Shown in pieces: positions 51,359 to 58,944 of a stretch of 64,000 nucleotides of DNA; position 1 is the stretch's first letter, and every line of letters starts with the position of its first letter. The notes under the pieces are model-generated. The model was not told the origin of the DNA and searched no databases. It saw only the letters and a list, made by a program, of their open reading frames with translations. The stretch is from GCA-2683135 sp964507445 (lineage in GTDB: Bacteria > Planctomycetota > GCA-002687715). The DNA lies in the NCBI GenBank assembly GCA_964507445.1, contig CAZDQF010000001.1, forward strand, positions 124,001 through 188,000. The letters run 5' to 3'. Position numbers and translations under genes: made by a program.

Positions 51359-52001
51359 CTGATCCTCCGCCCATGAGCGGGCTGGAATCCGGCCTGACGA
51401 AGGCCTCCGGTCGAACCAGGAGGCCCCGAACCAGTTGGTCTGCAAACTCCGCGGCGATGGTCTCCAAGCTCAACCGACCACCGGACCGGTACCACTTGAC
51501 CGTCCAGTTGGCGGCGCCGAGGACGCAGAGGGCGGAGACCTTGGCGTCCACCTCTGGCCGGACGAGCCCGGCCTCCGAGGCTTCGGCGATGAGCCGCCGG
51601 ATGCGCAGTTCGTATCGGTCCCGGAGCTTCAGGATGGCCTGCCGGCGAGGGGGCTCGAGGCTCTCGACTTCGAGGTGGGCGAGGGACCCCGGGCTGGTCC
51701 GGTTGAGACACCACACGTGACCCGCCACGAGGTGCCAGAGGCGCTCCGCGGCGTCCGCGTCCAGGTGGTTGGCACGATCAGCGGACTTCAGGAGCGCGTT
51801 GAGGCAATCCTCCTGGCAGAAGGCGAGGAGCTCCTGCTTGTTGGCGAACCAGTAGTAGAGCTTGCCAACCGCGATCCCCAAGGCCCCCGCGATGTCCCTC
51901 ATGCCGGCGGCGTGAAACCCCCGTTGGCGGAACACCTCGGACGCGGCGCGGAGGATCTCCCTGCGCCGCGCCTCGATCCGTTCCTGGGCAACCTGAACCA
52001 T
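51351..52001 (-). CDS. TetR-family transcriptional regulator
   Basis: A 216-residue regulator. The N-terminal helix-turn-helix ILRAASEVFRQRGFHAAGMRD, IAGALGIAVGKLYYWFANK is canonical TetR. The ligand domain contains VWCLNRTSPG and RDRYELRIRRLIAEASEAG, similar to AcrR/FadR-like members. It is the first gene of the operon for the three hydroxylase subunits, overlapping the small subunit by 8 nt. A palindrome over its own start codon and a promoter right upstream suggest autoregulation of the whole operon, with an acyl- or aryl-CoA as a plausible inducer. Confidence 0.92.
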   Translation of the reverse strand: MVQVAQERIEARRREILRAASEVFRQRGFHAAGMRDIAGALGIAVGKLYYWFANKQELLAFCQEDCLNALLKSADRANHLDADAAERLWHLVAGHVWCLNRTSPGSLAHLEVESLEPPRRQAILKLRDRYELRIRRLIAEASEAGLVRPEVDAKVSALCVLGAANWTVKWYRSGGRLSLETIAAEFADQLVRGLLVRPEAFVRPDSSPLMGGGSDD

Positions 52002-52008
52002 GGTTCAG
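51993..52008 (-). promoter_or_regulatory. TetR operator palindrome over the start codon
   Basis: CTGAACCATGGTTCAG is a perfect 16-bp palindrome centred on the ATG of the TetR gene. It lies directly downstream of the -10 box and covers the expected transcription start, an ideal site for repression. Confidence 0.65.
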
Positions 52009-52036
52009 ATTCTACCTGCCGCGGTATGAGTGGCAA
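52009..52036 (-). promoter_or_regulatory. Promoter of the TetR/molybdenum hydroxylase operon
   Basis: On the minus strand, TTGCCA (52036-52031), a 16-nt spacer and TAGAAT (52014-52009). The -10 box ends 7 nt before the ATG at 52001, so the message would start at or next to the start codon. No ribosome site is present. Confidence 0.6.
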
Positions 52037-52060
52037 GGCGCTGCCCGCTAAACTGCGGTC

Positions 52061-53164
52061 GTGCAAAGAAGAGACCGGGTGTTCAGGGCCGTTCTGGAGG
52101 CCGGATTCGACCGGGTGGGGTGCCTGCCCCTCTCGGAGGCGGGAGACCCACGGTTCGAGGAGTGGCTCGCCTCAGGGATGCACGGGGAGATGAGCTACCT
52201 GCCGCGCCACGCGCCGGCGAAGACCAACCCGGAGAGAGCGTTTCCCCAGTTCCGGACGGTCGTGGTGGCGGCCATGGAGTACGGGGCGGGGACTCCGGCT
52301 CCCACCGACCCCCTTGTGGGGAACATCAGCCGATACGCCCTGGGAGACGACTACCACGACGTGCTCAAGCAGCGGATGCGCCTGGCGGTGCAGTCCTTGA
52401 GGGCGTTGGACCCGGAGCTTCGCACCCGGATCTTTGTCGACACGGGTCCCATCAACGAGAAGCTGGTGGCCCGCAAGGCGGGGTTGGGGTGGGTCGGGCG
52501 CAACACCAACCTGATCAACCCGTCGGTGGGGTCGTACCTGTTCCTCGCGCTGCTCCTGGTGGACGCGGAGCTCGAGGCCACTGGACCTGAGGAACCGGAT
52601 CGGTGCGGTCTCTGTGAGGACTGCATCCCAGCGTGCCCGACAGGTGCCATCGTCGCTCCCTACGTCCTCGACGCCCGCCGATGCATCAGCTACCTGACGA
52701 TCGAGCTGAGGGGCGCCGTCCCCAGAGACCTCCGAGGTCTGGTCGGGAACCGCATCTTCGGCTGCGACGACTGCCAGGAGGTCTGTCCGTGGAACCGGTT
52801 CGCGCGGGCCGCGGCCCCGGAGCAGTTGACCCAGCGACCCGGCTTCCGAGACCGAACCCTGGAGGAGTGGCTGGCCCTGGACGAGGACAGCTGGACGGCC
52901 ACGTTCGCCGGTTCGCCCATCACCCGTCCGGGCTACGTGGGGTTCCTCAGAAACGTCGTGGTGGCAGCGGGTTGTGCCCGCGACCAGAGCCTGAAGTCCC
53001 CCCTGCGGCGATTCCTCCGGCATCAGGAGGCCCTGCTCCGGGGCCACGCCGCGTGGGCCCTGGGGGAGCTCCACGACGTCGAGGCGCTGGAGAGCGCCCT
53101 CACGGATGAGGAGGAACCCTGGGTGAAGGAGGAGATCCAGGCGGCCCTCGGTCGGGGATTTTGA
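52061..53164 (+). CDS. queG: Epoxyqueuosine reductase
   Basis: A 367-residue cobalamin- and iron-sulfur-dependent enzyme that reduces epoxyqueuosine to queuosine in tRNA. The N-terminal cobalamin domain has FDRVGCLPLSEAG and FVDTGPINEKLVARKAGLGW; the clusters are bound by CGLCEDCIPACPTGAI and FGCDDCQEVCPWN, joined by CISYLTIELRG. The C-terminal part is HEAT-like (LLRGHAAWALGELHDVEALE), as in most QueG. GTG 52061 has no Shine-Dalgarno; a TAAACT box ends 6 nt upstream. It is divergent from the TetR operon. Confidence 0.95.
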   Translation: MQRRDRVFRAVLEAGFDRVGCLPLSEAGDPRFEEWLASGMHGEMSYLPRHAPAKTNPERAFPQFRTVVVAAMEYGAGTPAPTDPLVGNISRYALGDDYHDVLKQRMRLAVQSLRALDPELRTRIFVDTGPINEKLVARKAGLGWVGRNTNLINPSVGSYLFLALLLVDAELEATGPEEPDRCGLCEDCIPACPTGAIVAPYVLDARRCISYLTIELRGAVPRDLRGLVGNRIFGCDDCQEVCPWNRFARAAAPEQLTQRPGFRDRTLEEWLALDEDSWTATFAGSPITRPGYVGFLRNVVVAAGCARDQSLKSPLRRFLRHQEALLRGHAAWALGELHDVEALESALTDEEEPWVKEEIQAALGRGF

Positions 53165-53245
53165 GAATTCCGGAGTCGATTCTGAAATCCGATCCGATGT
53201 CCCTCTATGAGTAGTTTGGGTGGACAAGTGCCACCCGGTGGGGCC

Positions 53246-53334
53246 GCCCCCGAAGAGAGACAAACGTACGGGTCTCACGGATGGCTGACCGTGTGACCCA
53301 TTGGTGGGCGTCTGTCTTCGGGGGCTCCCTTTTT
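53246..53334 (+). ncRNA. Candidate structured RNA ending at a T-run
   Basis: GCCCCCGAAGA (53246-53256) pairs perfectly with TCTTCGGGGGC (53315-53325) over 11 bp, followed four nt later by TTTTT (53330-53334). Inside, GGGTCTCACGG (53270-53280) pairs with CCGTGTGACCC (53289-53299), 5+5 bp around a T-T mismatch, with an 8-nt loop. The whole is a compact about 80-nt two-level structure 80 nt past the queG stop. It may be an elaborate terminator for queG, a processed small RNA, or the end of an independent transcript. I could not assign it to a known RNA family. Confidence 0.45.
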
Positions 53335-53389
53335 CCCTGATCCCGTGGGGGGGTCAGAGTGGGAGCGCGAGCCCTGACGCCGGAGAAAT

Positions 53390-53418
53390 GGATCGGTGTT
53401 CGACCTGAACACCGATCC
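53390..53418. terminator. Perfect stem-loop between convergent genes
   Basis: GGATCGGTGTTC (53390-53401) pairs with GAACACCGATCC (53407-53418): a 12-bp stem with a 5-nt loop GACCT. There is no T-run on either side (CTCTCTCCC on the plus strand). It lies 55 nt beyond the stop of the DapB-like gene and may protect or terminate that minus-strand message. Confidence 0.4.
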
Positions 53419-53472
53419 ACTCTCTCCCTTCTCCTCCCCGCCCCGACCTTCTCGATCCGGGCCCGCGGTGCG

Positions 53473-54459
53473 TCACCCCAGGGGCGCTGGTATGGCCGGC
53501 AGGTCCAGCATGGTCCTCAGGCCGGGTCGGGCTTCGAGCAGCGGATTCAGGCAGTTCAGGGCGATGGCGCAGGTGGCGATATCGCCCATGTAACCGCCCT
53601 CCACCTGAACGGTGATGGGAGGGTCGCCTTCGATCTGGACGCGGTCGCCGGGTTCCTTGGCGCCCACGTACATCTTCAGGTCCAGGACGATCTTGCCTTC
53701 CCGGTCTTCCGCGCCCTGGTGGATGCCAGCCACCTGCCCGGTCCGCACCTCGACGAACTCCGTGGTGATGTCAGCCTCGGCGATGACGGGACGGATGAAG
53801 GTGGTGGCGCCGGAGGTCTCGACGCCGAAGGCGGCGCAGGCCATGTGGAGGGACTCCATGAATCCCCGATGGCCGAAACCTCCGGCATCCACGCGCGCCT
53901 GGAACTCGGCCTCGGTGAGCCCAGCCCCCACCTTTCGTTGCAGGGGGCCGCGCCGGGTACCCGCGTCGACGACGCGGAAGGCCCGGATGCGTCGGGCGCG
54001 GTCGAGGGGCGCGGAGACCAGCACCGGGAGAAGGTCCAGTACGAAGCCGGGGTTGATGCCGGTGCCGACGCAAGCCACTCCCCCGGCCTTGGCCGCCCCG
54101 TCCAGGGCGGCGGCGGCGTCGGGTTTGGTGACCCAGGGGTAGGCCATCTCCTCACAGGTACTGACCACGGGAACGCCGGCGCGCAGGAGGACCGAGCAGC
54201 CGGGCACCACGGCCTCGAGATCGGAGACGGTGGTGACCAGGGCAGCTTCCGGTCGGGTCGCGGAGAGGGCGTCCTCGGGTGTGCCGTGGACGATCCCGTT
54301 GGCTCCGTCGCCGATGATCTCGTCAAGGGACCGGCCGGTGAGCTCGGGATTGACGTCCACCGCGCCGACCAGTTCGTGCCCGCGGCCGATGGCCCGGCGG
54401 GCGGTCTCCACGCCGATGGGGCCCAGGCCCACCTGCAAGATCCGGGGACGCTTCTGCAA
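53473..54459 (-). CDS. DapB-like NAD(P)-dependent dehydrogenase
   Basis: A 328-residue protein with an N-terminal Rossmann motif ILQVGLGPIGVETARRA and HELVGAVDVNPELTGRSL, as in dihydrodipicolinate reductase. The middle has VVSTCEEMAYPWVTKPDA and GVACVGTGINPGFVLDLLP. Proteins of this layout include 2,4-diaminopentanoate dehydrogenase; true DapB is shorter (about 270) and has a HHxxKxDxPSGT motif, which I do not see. The start is TTG 54459 with GAGGAG upstream. The substrate is probably an amino- or imino-acid. Confidence 0.72.
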   Translation of the reverse strand: MQKRPRILQVGLGPIGVETARRAIGRGHELVGAVDVNPELTGRSLDEIIGDGANGIVHGTPEDALSATRPEAALVTTVSDLEAVVPGCSVLLRAGVPVVSTCEEMAYPWVTKPDAAAALDGAAKAGGVACVGTGINPGFVLDLLPVLVSAPLDRARRIRAFRVVDAGTRRGPLQRKVGAGLTEAEFQARVDAGGFGHRGFMESLHMACAAFGVETSGATTFIRPVIAEADITTEFVEVRTGQVAGIHQGAEDREGKIVLDLKMYVGAKEPGDRVQIEGDPPITVQVEGGYMGDIATCAIALNCLNPLLEARPGLRTMLDLPAIPAPLG

Positions 54460-54502
54460 GTCTCATCTCCTCTGAAGGGTAGGAACGTCTTCAGGCTGGC
54501 GG

Positions 54503-54530
54503 ATTCTAGTGGACCAGCGTGAGGACTCAA
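54503..54530 (-). promoter_or_regulatory. Promoter of the DapB-like gene
   Basis: On the minus strand, TTGAGT (54530-54525), a 16-nt spacer and TAGAAT (54508-54503), with TAGAATCCGC as the extended box. A leader of roughly 36 nt with GAGGAG leads to the TTG start. Confidence 0.5.
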
Positions 54531-54562
54531 GCGCAGGCCGTCGATTGCCGAGAGATCGGGAT

Positions 54563-55690
54563 ATGGAGACCTTTTGCGATGACGGTTCCAGCCCGGCCCT
54601 TGACGTGACCGCGGAGCTCTTGCGACGACGCATGAGCCGATCGGTGGCCGCACGCGACCAGCGACCCACCGGAGACGGCGTGATCCACGCGCTGGAGGAG
54701 GCGGTGGCGGTCCTGTTGCAGCGGCGGGAGGAACGGGCCCGCGTGGATCTACGACGGGATGAGGTCCTCAGAGAGCTCCTCGCCGGAGCGCAGCGCGAGG
54801 GTCCCGGGGCAGATCGATCCGACGATGCCCGTGAACTGCTGGAACTGGCGGATCGAATGGACGCGGCCCAGCGGGCCCGTGACAGCTCCTCCGGGAACCA
54901 CCTGGTGCGACTCACGGCTGCTCCCCTGGGAGCCCTCTCCCTGGCCGGTACAGGGCTCATCCTCGCCTCCCTGGGGCTGGGAGAGCCAGCCTGGATGTCC
55001 ACGGGTATCGGCCTCGTGATCGCGTGCGGCCTGGTCCCGTTGGTGATCTGGGGCGGAGTCATGGCGCGGCGTGCTCACTCCGGTGTGCAGCAGAGACGTC
55101 TCGGGCAACGGGCTCTGGACGCCCTCCATCGTTCAGGCCTGGTGTTGACAGACGATGCCGTCCCGAGATCGCGGGACCTCCGGGTGCGTGGCGAGGCCTT
55201 GGCGCGACGGTCCCTGTCCTCTTCCCTCCGTGATGGCCTTGTCCCGATGCTGCTCTCTGACGAGGGGCGAAGACTGGTCCGAGGACAGCTGAACTCGGTC
55301 CCCCGGGAAGCGGATCACGACCTGATCGCTCGTTGGATCGCGAACCGTAACGCGGCGCCGGAGCTCGGAGTCCTGGGGCTCGTGCGCATCATGAAGGGGG
55401 TGCTGAGCGAGGCCCGGTCCGCCGCCTGGTCACGAGGATATCGGCTGGCCCTTCGATCCCTGGCCGGGAGAGGGGGTGGGCGACTCGCGCGGGTCGCGGA
55501 CGTGGTCGCCGAGGCTGCTGATTCGCCGCGGCGAATCAGATCGGCAGGGGTTCGTTCAAAGGTGTGCGGACTCCAACGAGCTCGGAGGGCAAGGTCCGTG
55601 AGCCCGGATAGAATCCGCGGTCATGATCGTCGACGGCTCCGGACGGAAGCGCCGCCTGCTCTCCTACTGCACGAACGTGCACCCGGGTGA
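54563..55690 (+). CDS. Membrane protein of unknown function, 3' end uncertain
   Basis: A 375-residue frame from ATG 54563. The N-terminal 95 residues are helical and charged (ALEEAVAVLLQRREERARV), two hydrophobic helices follow (about 113-165, GALSLAGTGLILASLG and GIGLVIACGLVPLVIWGG), and a cytoplasmic-type helical region continues to about residue 318. After the palindrome at 55518-55539 the sequence turns Arg-rich and low-complexity and overlaps eboE by 68 nt. Both other frames have stops at 55599 and 55609, so a frameshift near the end or an unusual tail is possible. No family is recognised. Confidence 0.5.
   Translation: METFCDDGSSPALDVTAELLRRRMSRSVAARDQRPTGDGVIHALEEAVAVLLQRREERARVDLRRDEVLRELLAGAQREGPGADRSDDARELLELADRMDAAQRARDSSSGNHLVRLTAAPLGALSLAGTGLILASLGLGEPAWMSTGIGLVIACGLVPLVIWGGVMARRAHSGVQQRRLGQRALDALHRSGLVLTDDAVPRSRDLRVRGEALARRSLSSSLRDGLVPMLLSDEGRRLVRGQLNSVPREADHDLIARWIANRNAAPELGVLGLVRIMKGVLSEARSAAWSRGYRLALRSLAGRGGGRLARVADVVAEAADSPRRIRSAGVRSKVCGLQRARRARSVSPDRIRGHDRRRLRTEAPPALLLHERAPG
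55518..55539. repeat. 22-bp perfect palindrome
   Basis: Bases 55518-55528 (CTGATTCGCCG) and 55529-55539 (CGGCGAATCAG) are exact reverse complements with no spacer. It sits inside the 3' part of the upstream frame, 84 nt before the eboE start. Confidence 0.8.
55609..55614 (+). promoter_or_regulatory. -10 box before eboE
   Basis: TAGAAT within GATAGAATCCGC, ending 8 nt before ATG 55623. No good -35 is visible at 16-18 nt. The same decanucleotide TAGAATCCGC occurs before the DapB-like and BON genes. Confidence 0.35.
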
Positions 55691-56846
55691 GACGGTCCGT
55701 GAGATCGTTCGAGACCTGGAGCAGTTCGCCGTTCCGGTGCGCGACAACTGCGCCGCTGGAGGGCCCTTCGCCCTCGGCCTCAGGTTGGGGGAGGTGGCCG
55801 TTGACGAGCTCATCTCCGACCAGCGGGTCCTGGAGAAGTTCCGGGAGTTCTTGTCTGACGAGCGCTTCCTCCCTTACACGCTGAATGTCTTTCCACAGCG
55901 GACGTTCCACGCGCCGGTGGTCAAGGAGGCGGTCTACCTTCCTGACTGGGCCGACCCCGCGAGGGCGAGGTACACCATGCGCGCGGCCCATGTCTTGGCG
56001 TCCCTGCTGCCGGATGAGGACCCTTTCGGGACCATGTCCACCGTGCCGCTCGGCTGGTGTGATGAGAAGACGCCCGCCAGCACCTCGGCCCTCCGCTCCG
56101 CTGGCGCCAGGGCCATCGCCGAGGTGGCCGCGGACCTGGCACGCCTGGAGGCTCGGACCGGCAGGCGCATCCAGTTGTGCCTGGAGCCTGAGCCGTTGTG
56201 CGTGCTGGAGACCGTGGCCGAGACCATCGCCTGGTTCGAGGAGCACCTCTGGCCCCTGGCGCCGCGCCTCGATCCGGTGGGAGGCCTCGGAGGCGAAGGG
56301 GTCCTGCGTCGTCACGTCGGCGTCTGTTACGACACCTGCCACGTGGCGGTGGAATACGAAGACCACGAGGAGGCCTGGGAGGCGCTTCGTTCGTCGGGGG
56401 TCGCGGTCGGCAAGATCCAGCTGTCCTGTGCATTGGAGGTCGATCGTCCGAAGGAGAACCCTGAGGGGTTGCGGCTCCTCGACGGGTTCGATGAGCCCCG
56501 GTTCCTGCATCAGGTGGTGGCACGAGGAGACGACCGGAGCCATCACCGCTTCAGCGACCTGCCACTCTTCCGTCAGTGGCTGGCGCAGGACTCTCCGGCG
56601 GTGGAGTCTGCGCGCTGCCACTTCCACGTGCCCATCCACATGGAGGGCAGGGGGCCTCTGGGTACGACGCAGCGGTTGTTGCGCGCGGCCCTCGATGATC
56701 AGCGACACGCCCCTTCCGTCAGGCATCTTGAGGTAGAGACCTACACCTTCTCGTTGTTACCCGGCGAATTCGGCGCGACCTCCTCCCTGGTCGACGACCT
56801 GACGCAAGAGGTCCGTTACGCGGCGCTTGGGTTGACCGGGCGCTAA
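55623..56846 (+). CDS. eboE: EboE-like metabolite traffic protein
   Basis: A 407-residue TIM-barrel protein of the EboE family. LLSYCTNVHPGETVREIV at the N-terminus, QLCLEPEPLCVLETVAETIAWF in the middle and HVGVCYDTCHVAVEYEDHEEAW and GKIQLSCALEVD later are its conserved landmarks, with FHVPIHMEGRG near the end. The ebo cluster (eboA-F) has been linked to transport of lipid-linked or pigment precursors to the periplasm, for example in scytonemin production. None of the other ebo genes is next to it, so its role here is open. A -10 box lies 8 nt before the ATG. Confidence 0.85.
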   Translation: MIVDGSGRKRRLLSYCTNVHPGETVREIVRDLEQFAVPVRDNCAAGGPFALGLRLGEVAVDELISDQRVLEKFREFLSDERFLPYTLNVFPQRTFHAPVVKEAVYLPDWADPARARYTMRAAHVLASLLPDEDPFGTMSTVPLGWCDEKTPASTSALRSAGARAIAEVAADLARLEARTGRRIQLCLEPEPLCVLETVAETIAWFEEHLWPLAPRLDPVGGLGGEGVLRRHVGVCYDTCHVAVEYEDHEEAWEALRSSGVAVGKIQLSCALEVDRPKENPEGLRLLDGFDEPRFLHQVVARGDDRSHHRFSDLPLFRQWLAQDSPAVESARCHFHVPIHMEGRGPLGTTQRLLRAALDDQRHAPSVRHLEVETYTFSLLPGEFGATSSLVDDLTQEVRYAALGLTGR

Positions 56847-56871
56847 AGGGCGGGGGCGCGCACCCGATGGC

Positions 56872-56900
56872 TTGACGAAGCAGCCCCGCGGGTCGAAAAT
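56872..56900 (+). promoter_or_regulatory. Promoter of the HEAT-repeat gene
   Basis: TTGACG (56872-56877), a 17-nt spacer and GAAAAT (56895-56900), ending 20 nt before ATG 56921. Confidence 0.45.
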
Positions 56901-56920
56901 CTGCAGTTGAGCGTGGCGAC

Positions 56921-58009
56921 ATGAACCCCTCTGAGAGGCTGCTTACGAAACTCTTCTCCGCTGTGGACACGCTGGAAGAACAGTGGTGTCTGCCTTGGTT
57001 CGAAGAGCGTCAATCGGACCCGTACTGGACCGGGAAGGTGCTGGGTCCGTTCATGGACTTGTCAGACGACAGCGTCCGGGAGTTCATCCCAGGTCTCCTG
57101 GTCCACTCCTCGTTTGCGATTCGCGGGCTGGCCTTGCACCTGATCGCCGAGCGGGGGTTGGCGGGGTTCGAGAGCTCCGTCCGCGAGGGACTCGCGAGCG
57201 ACAACATGAACCTCCGGGCCATGAGCGCCCTGGCGGTCGGGGGCACCGGCGATCCCGGCGCCCTGGAAGCCCTCCTGGAGACGAAGGACACGGAGCATCC
57301 AGAGGTCAAGAAGGCCATCATCGGCGCTCTCGAGCGGCTCCGGGACCCGCAGGGGATCCCGTTGCTGGCCCGGTGGGTGGGCCGCATCGGCGAAGACGAC
57401 GAGCTCCGCGACAAGGCGTGCGAGGCCCTGGGGACGATGGGGGACCCAGCCGTGCTACCGATCCTCCACCGGGTCGTCGAGGACGGCACCGTCTGCGATG
57501 CCGTACGCTCACATGCGGCGACCGCGACGGCCCGCATCGGTGGACCGGAGGCGGCGGAGCTGTTGATCGCCACGGTTCGTGAGCCGGAATCCCGGTCCGT
57601 GTCCATGCCGGCGTTGCTCTCCATGGATCACGCGCTCATCGTGCCCCTTCTGGACCGGCAGGCAGGGGATGCGTCCACGTTCGACGAACGGGCCGGTTGC
57701 ATCGAGGCCCTGGTGTCTCTGGACGCGGCTGAGGGCCTGGACCACGTTCGTCGGGCGCTGAAGGACGCTTGTCCTGAGATGAGGGGACAGGCTTGCGATC
57801 TGGTGTGTCGCATCGACGGCGCGCCTCACGGAGCGTTGCTGCGGCCGTTGCTGGACGATGAGGATCGACAGGTGCGACTGGCCGCGGTGCGAAGTTACGG
57901 AGCGGTGTGCGGGGTGGATTTCCTGGAAGAGGAACACGATCTGACCGCAGCCCTGGCCCGCGCTCGGAAATCGACGCCGGGTGTGCGGGAGGCCGGGGAC
58001 TCGGCCTAG
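56921..58009 (+). CDS. HEAT-repeat protein
   Basis: A 362-residue cytoplasmic protein made almost wholly of HEAT/PBS-lyase-type repeats: SSFAIRGLALHLIAERGLAGF, NMNLRAMSALAVGGTGDPGAL, ELRDKACEALGTMGDPAVLPIL, and QVRLAAVRSYGAVCG. There is no signal peptide or membrane helix. Such proteins are protein-protein scaffolds or lyase-like chromophore binders; no active-site motif is seen. Its stop overlaps the convergent BON gene by 4 nt. Confidence 0.78.
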   Translation: MNPSERLLTKLFSAVDTLEEQWCLPWFEERQSDPYWTGKVLGPFMDLSDDSVREFIPGLLVHSSFAIRGLALHLIAERGLAGFESSVREGLASDNMNLRAMSALAVGGTGDPGALEALLETKDTEHPEVKKAIIGALERLRDPQGIPLLARWVGRIGEDDELRDKACEALGTMGDPAVLPILHRVVEDGTVCDAVRSHAATATARIGGPEAAELLIATVREPESRSVSMPALLSMDHALIVPLLDRQAGDASTFDERAGCIEALVSLDAAEGLDHVRRALKDACPEMRGQACDLVCRIDGAPHGALLRPLLDDEDRQVRLAAVRSYGAVCGVDFLEEEHDLTAALARARKSTPGVREAGDSA

Positions 58010-58743
58010 TCCATCACGACGAGGCGATTGCGCACCTTGCTGGTGTCTCCGTGACGCAGCGCGATCAGCCCGGCCTTCACCTTCTGGATGGGATCCGCCA
58101 CCACGCCTCGAAGGATGATCTTCGTGTTCAGGGAGGCCACGTGGATGTTCTGTGCCTGCAGGTCGGGCTCCCCGTCGAGCACATCCTGCACTTCCTGAGC
58201 ATGCTCTCGGTCTCGCTCTCGCCGGCTGGGGGCGATCTGGACGAAGTACTCGAACTCGGAGATGCCTCCGCCCTCCCCCACCGTCTCCCGCACGGCGTCC
58301 AGCTCGTCCTGGTCGGAGACCACACCGCGTACGCGGGCCTTGCCGTCGCGGATCCCGATGTCGAGAGTCGCCACATCGATGCCGTGGCGAAACTCGAGCT
58401 CCTCCACCAACCGAACGGCGTAGAGGTCATCGTGGGTATGGCCCGGGACCACGGCGCCGGCCTTGCGCTTGCCGCCGGCCCCTCTCTTGGTCCGGCGAGA
58501 AGCCTGGGCCTTCCTCGCGGGCTTCGCCGCGGACTTCTTGGAGGTTGGCTTGTGGGTCTTCGAGGCGCCCGACTTCCCCGTCGACTTGCGTGTCCCGGCC
58601 TTGGACGCCTTGCCCGTGGCGGCCTTCTTCTTCGGGGCCTTCCTGCCTCCGTCGCCGGCGCCGCTCTTCCCCTTGCCGGAACTCTTTCCACGCGAGGGAC
58701 TTGAGGCCGCTTTCTTCGCCTTCTGACGGGTCTTCTTGGCCAT
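58006..58743 (-). CDS. BON-domain protein with a histone H1-like lysine-rich tail
   Basis: A 245-residue protein. Residues 1-95 are almost only Lys, Ala, Ser, Gly and Arg (KKTRQKAKKAASSPSRGKSS, RKAPKKKAATGKASKAGTRK), resembling histone H1/Hc1-like or AlgP tails. Two BON-like modules follow: LYAVRLVEELEFRHGIDVATL with ARVRGVVSDQDELDAV, and QEVQDVLDGEPDLQAQNIHV with IILRGVVADPIQKVKAGLIA. BON domains usually bind phospholipid in the periplasm, but there is no signal peptide. The very long open frame continuing upstream to 61038 is antisense to leuS; ATG 58743 marks the real start. Confidence 0.8.
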   Translation of the reverse strand: MAKKTRQKAKKAASSPSRGKSSGKGKSGAGDGGRKAPKKKAATGKASKAGTRKSTGKSGASKTHKPTSKKSAAKPARKAQASRRTKRGAGGKRKAGAVVPGHTHDDLYAVRLVEELEFRHGIDVATLDIGIRDGKARVRGVVSDQDELDAVRETVGEGGGISEFEYFVQIAPSRRERDREHAQEVQDVLDGEPDLQAQNIHVASLNTKIILRGVVADPIQKVKAGLIALRHGDTSKVRNRLVVMD

Positions 58744-58790
58744 GGGACCGGAGCGCAGGCGGCCCGGGTGGACCCCTCCGCGGTTGGCGG

Positions 58791-58820
58791 ATTCTATCGG
58801 CGACACGAAGCGGAGGTCAA
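58791..58820 (-). promoter_or_regulatory. Promoter of the BON gene
   Basis: On the minus strand, TTGACC (58820-58815), an 18-nt spacer and TAGAAT (58796-58791) within TAGAATCCGCC. The leader to ATG 58743 is about 40 nt. Confidence 0.5.
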
Positions 58821-58944
58821 CCGGACCCGAAGAAGGGCGTGGACGGAACCCCTTGGGCGCCAGGGTGATGCCGTGTCTTGGCGGCCGTGGAAGTGCGGTA
58901 GGCCGCTGATAACATGCGCCTTCTCTCAGGTCAGGAGACCTCTC

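Noticed and set aside
53473..54459. Calling the gene dapB
   Set aside because: It lacks the DapB HHxxKxDxPSGT motif and is about 60 residues too long; only the Rossmann half is DapB-like.
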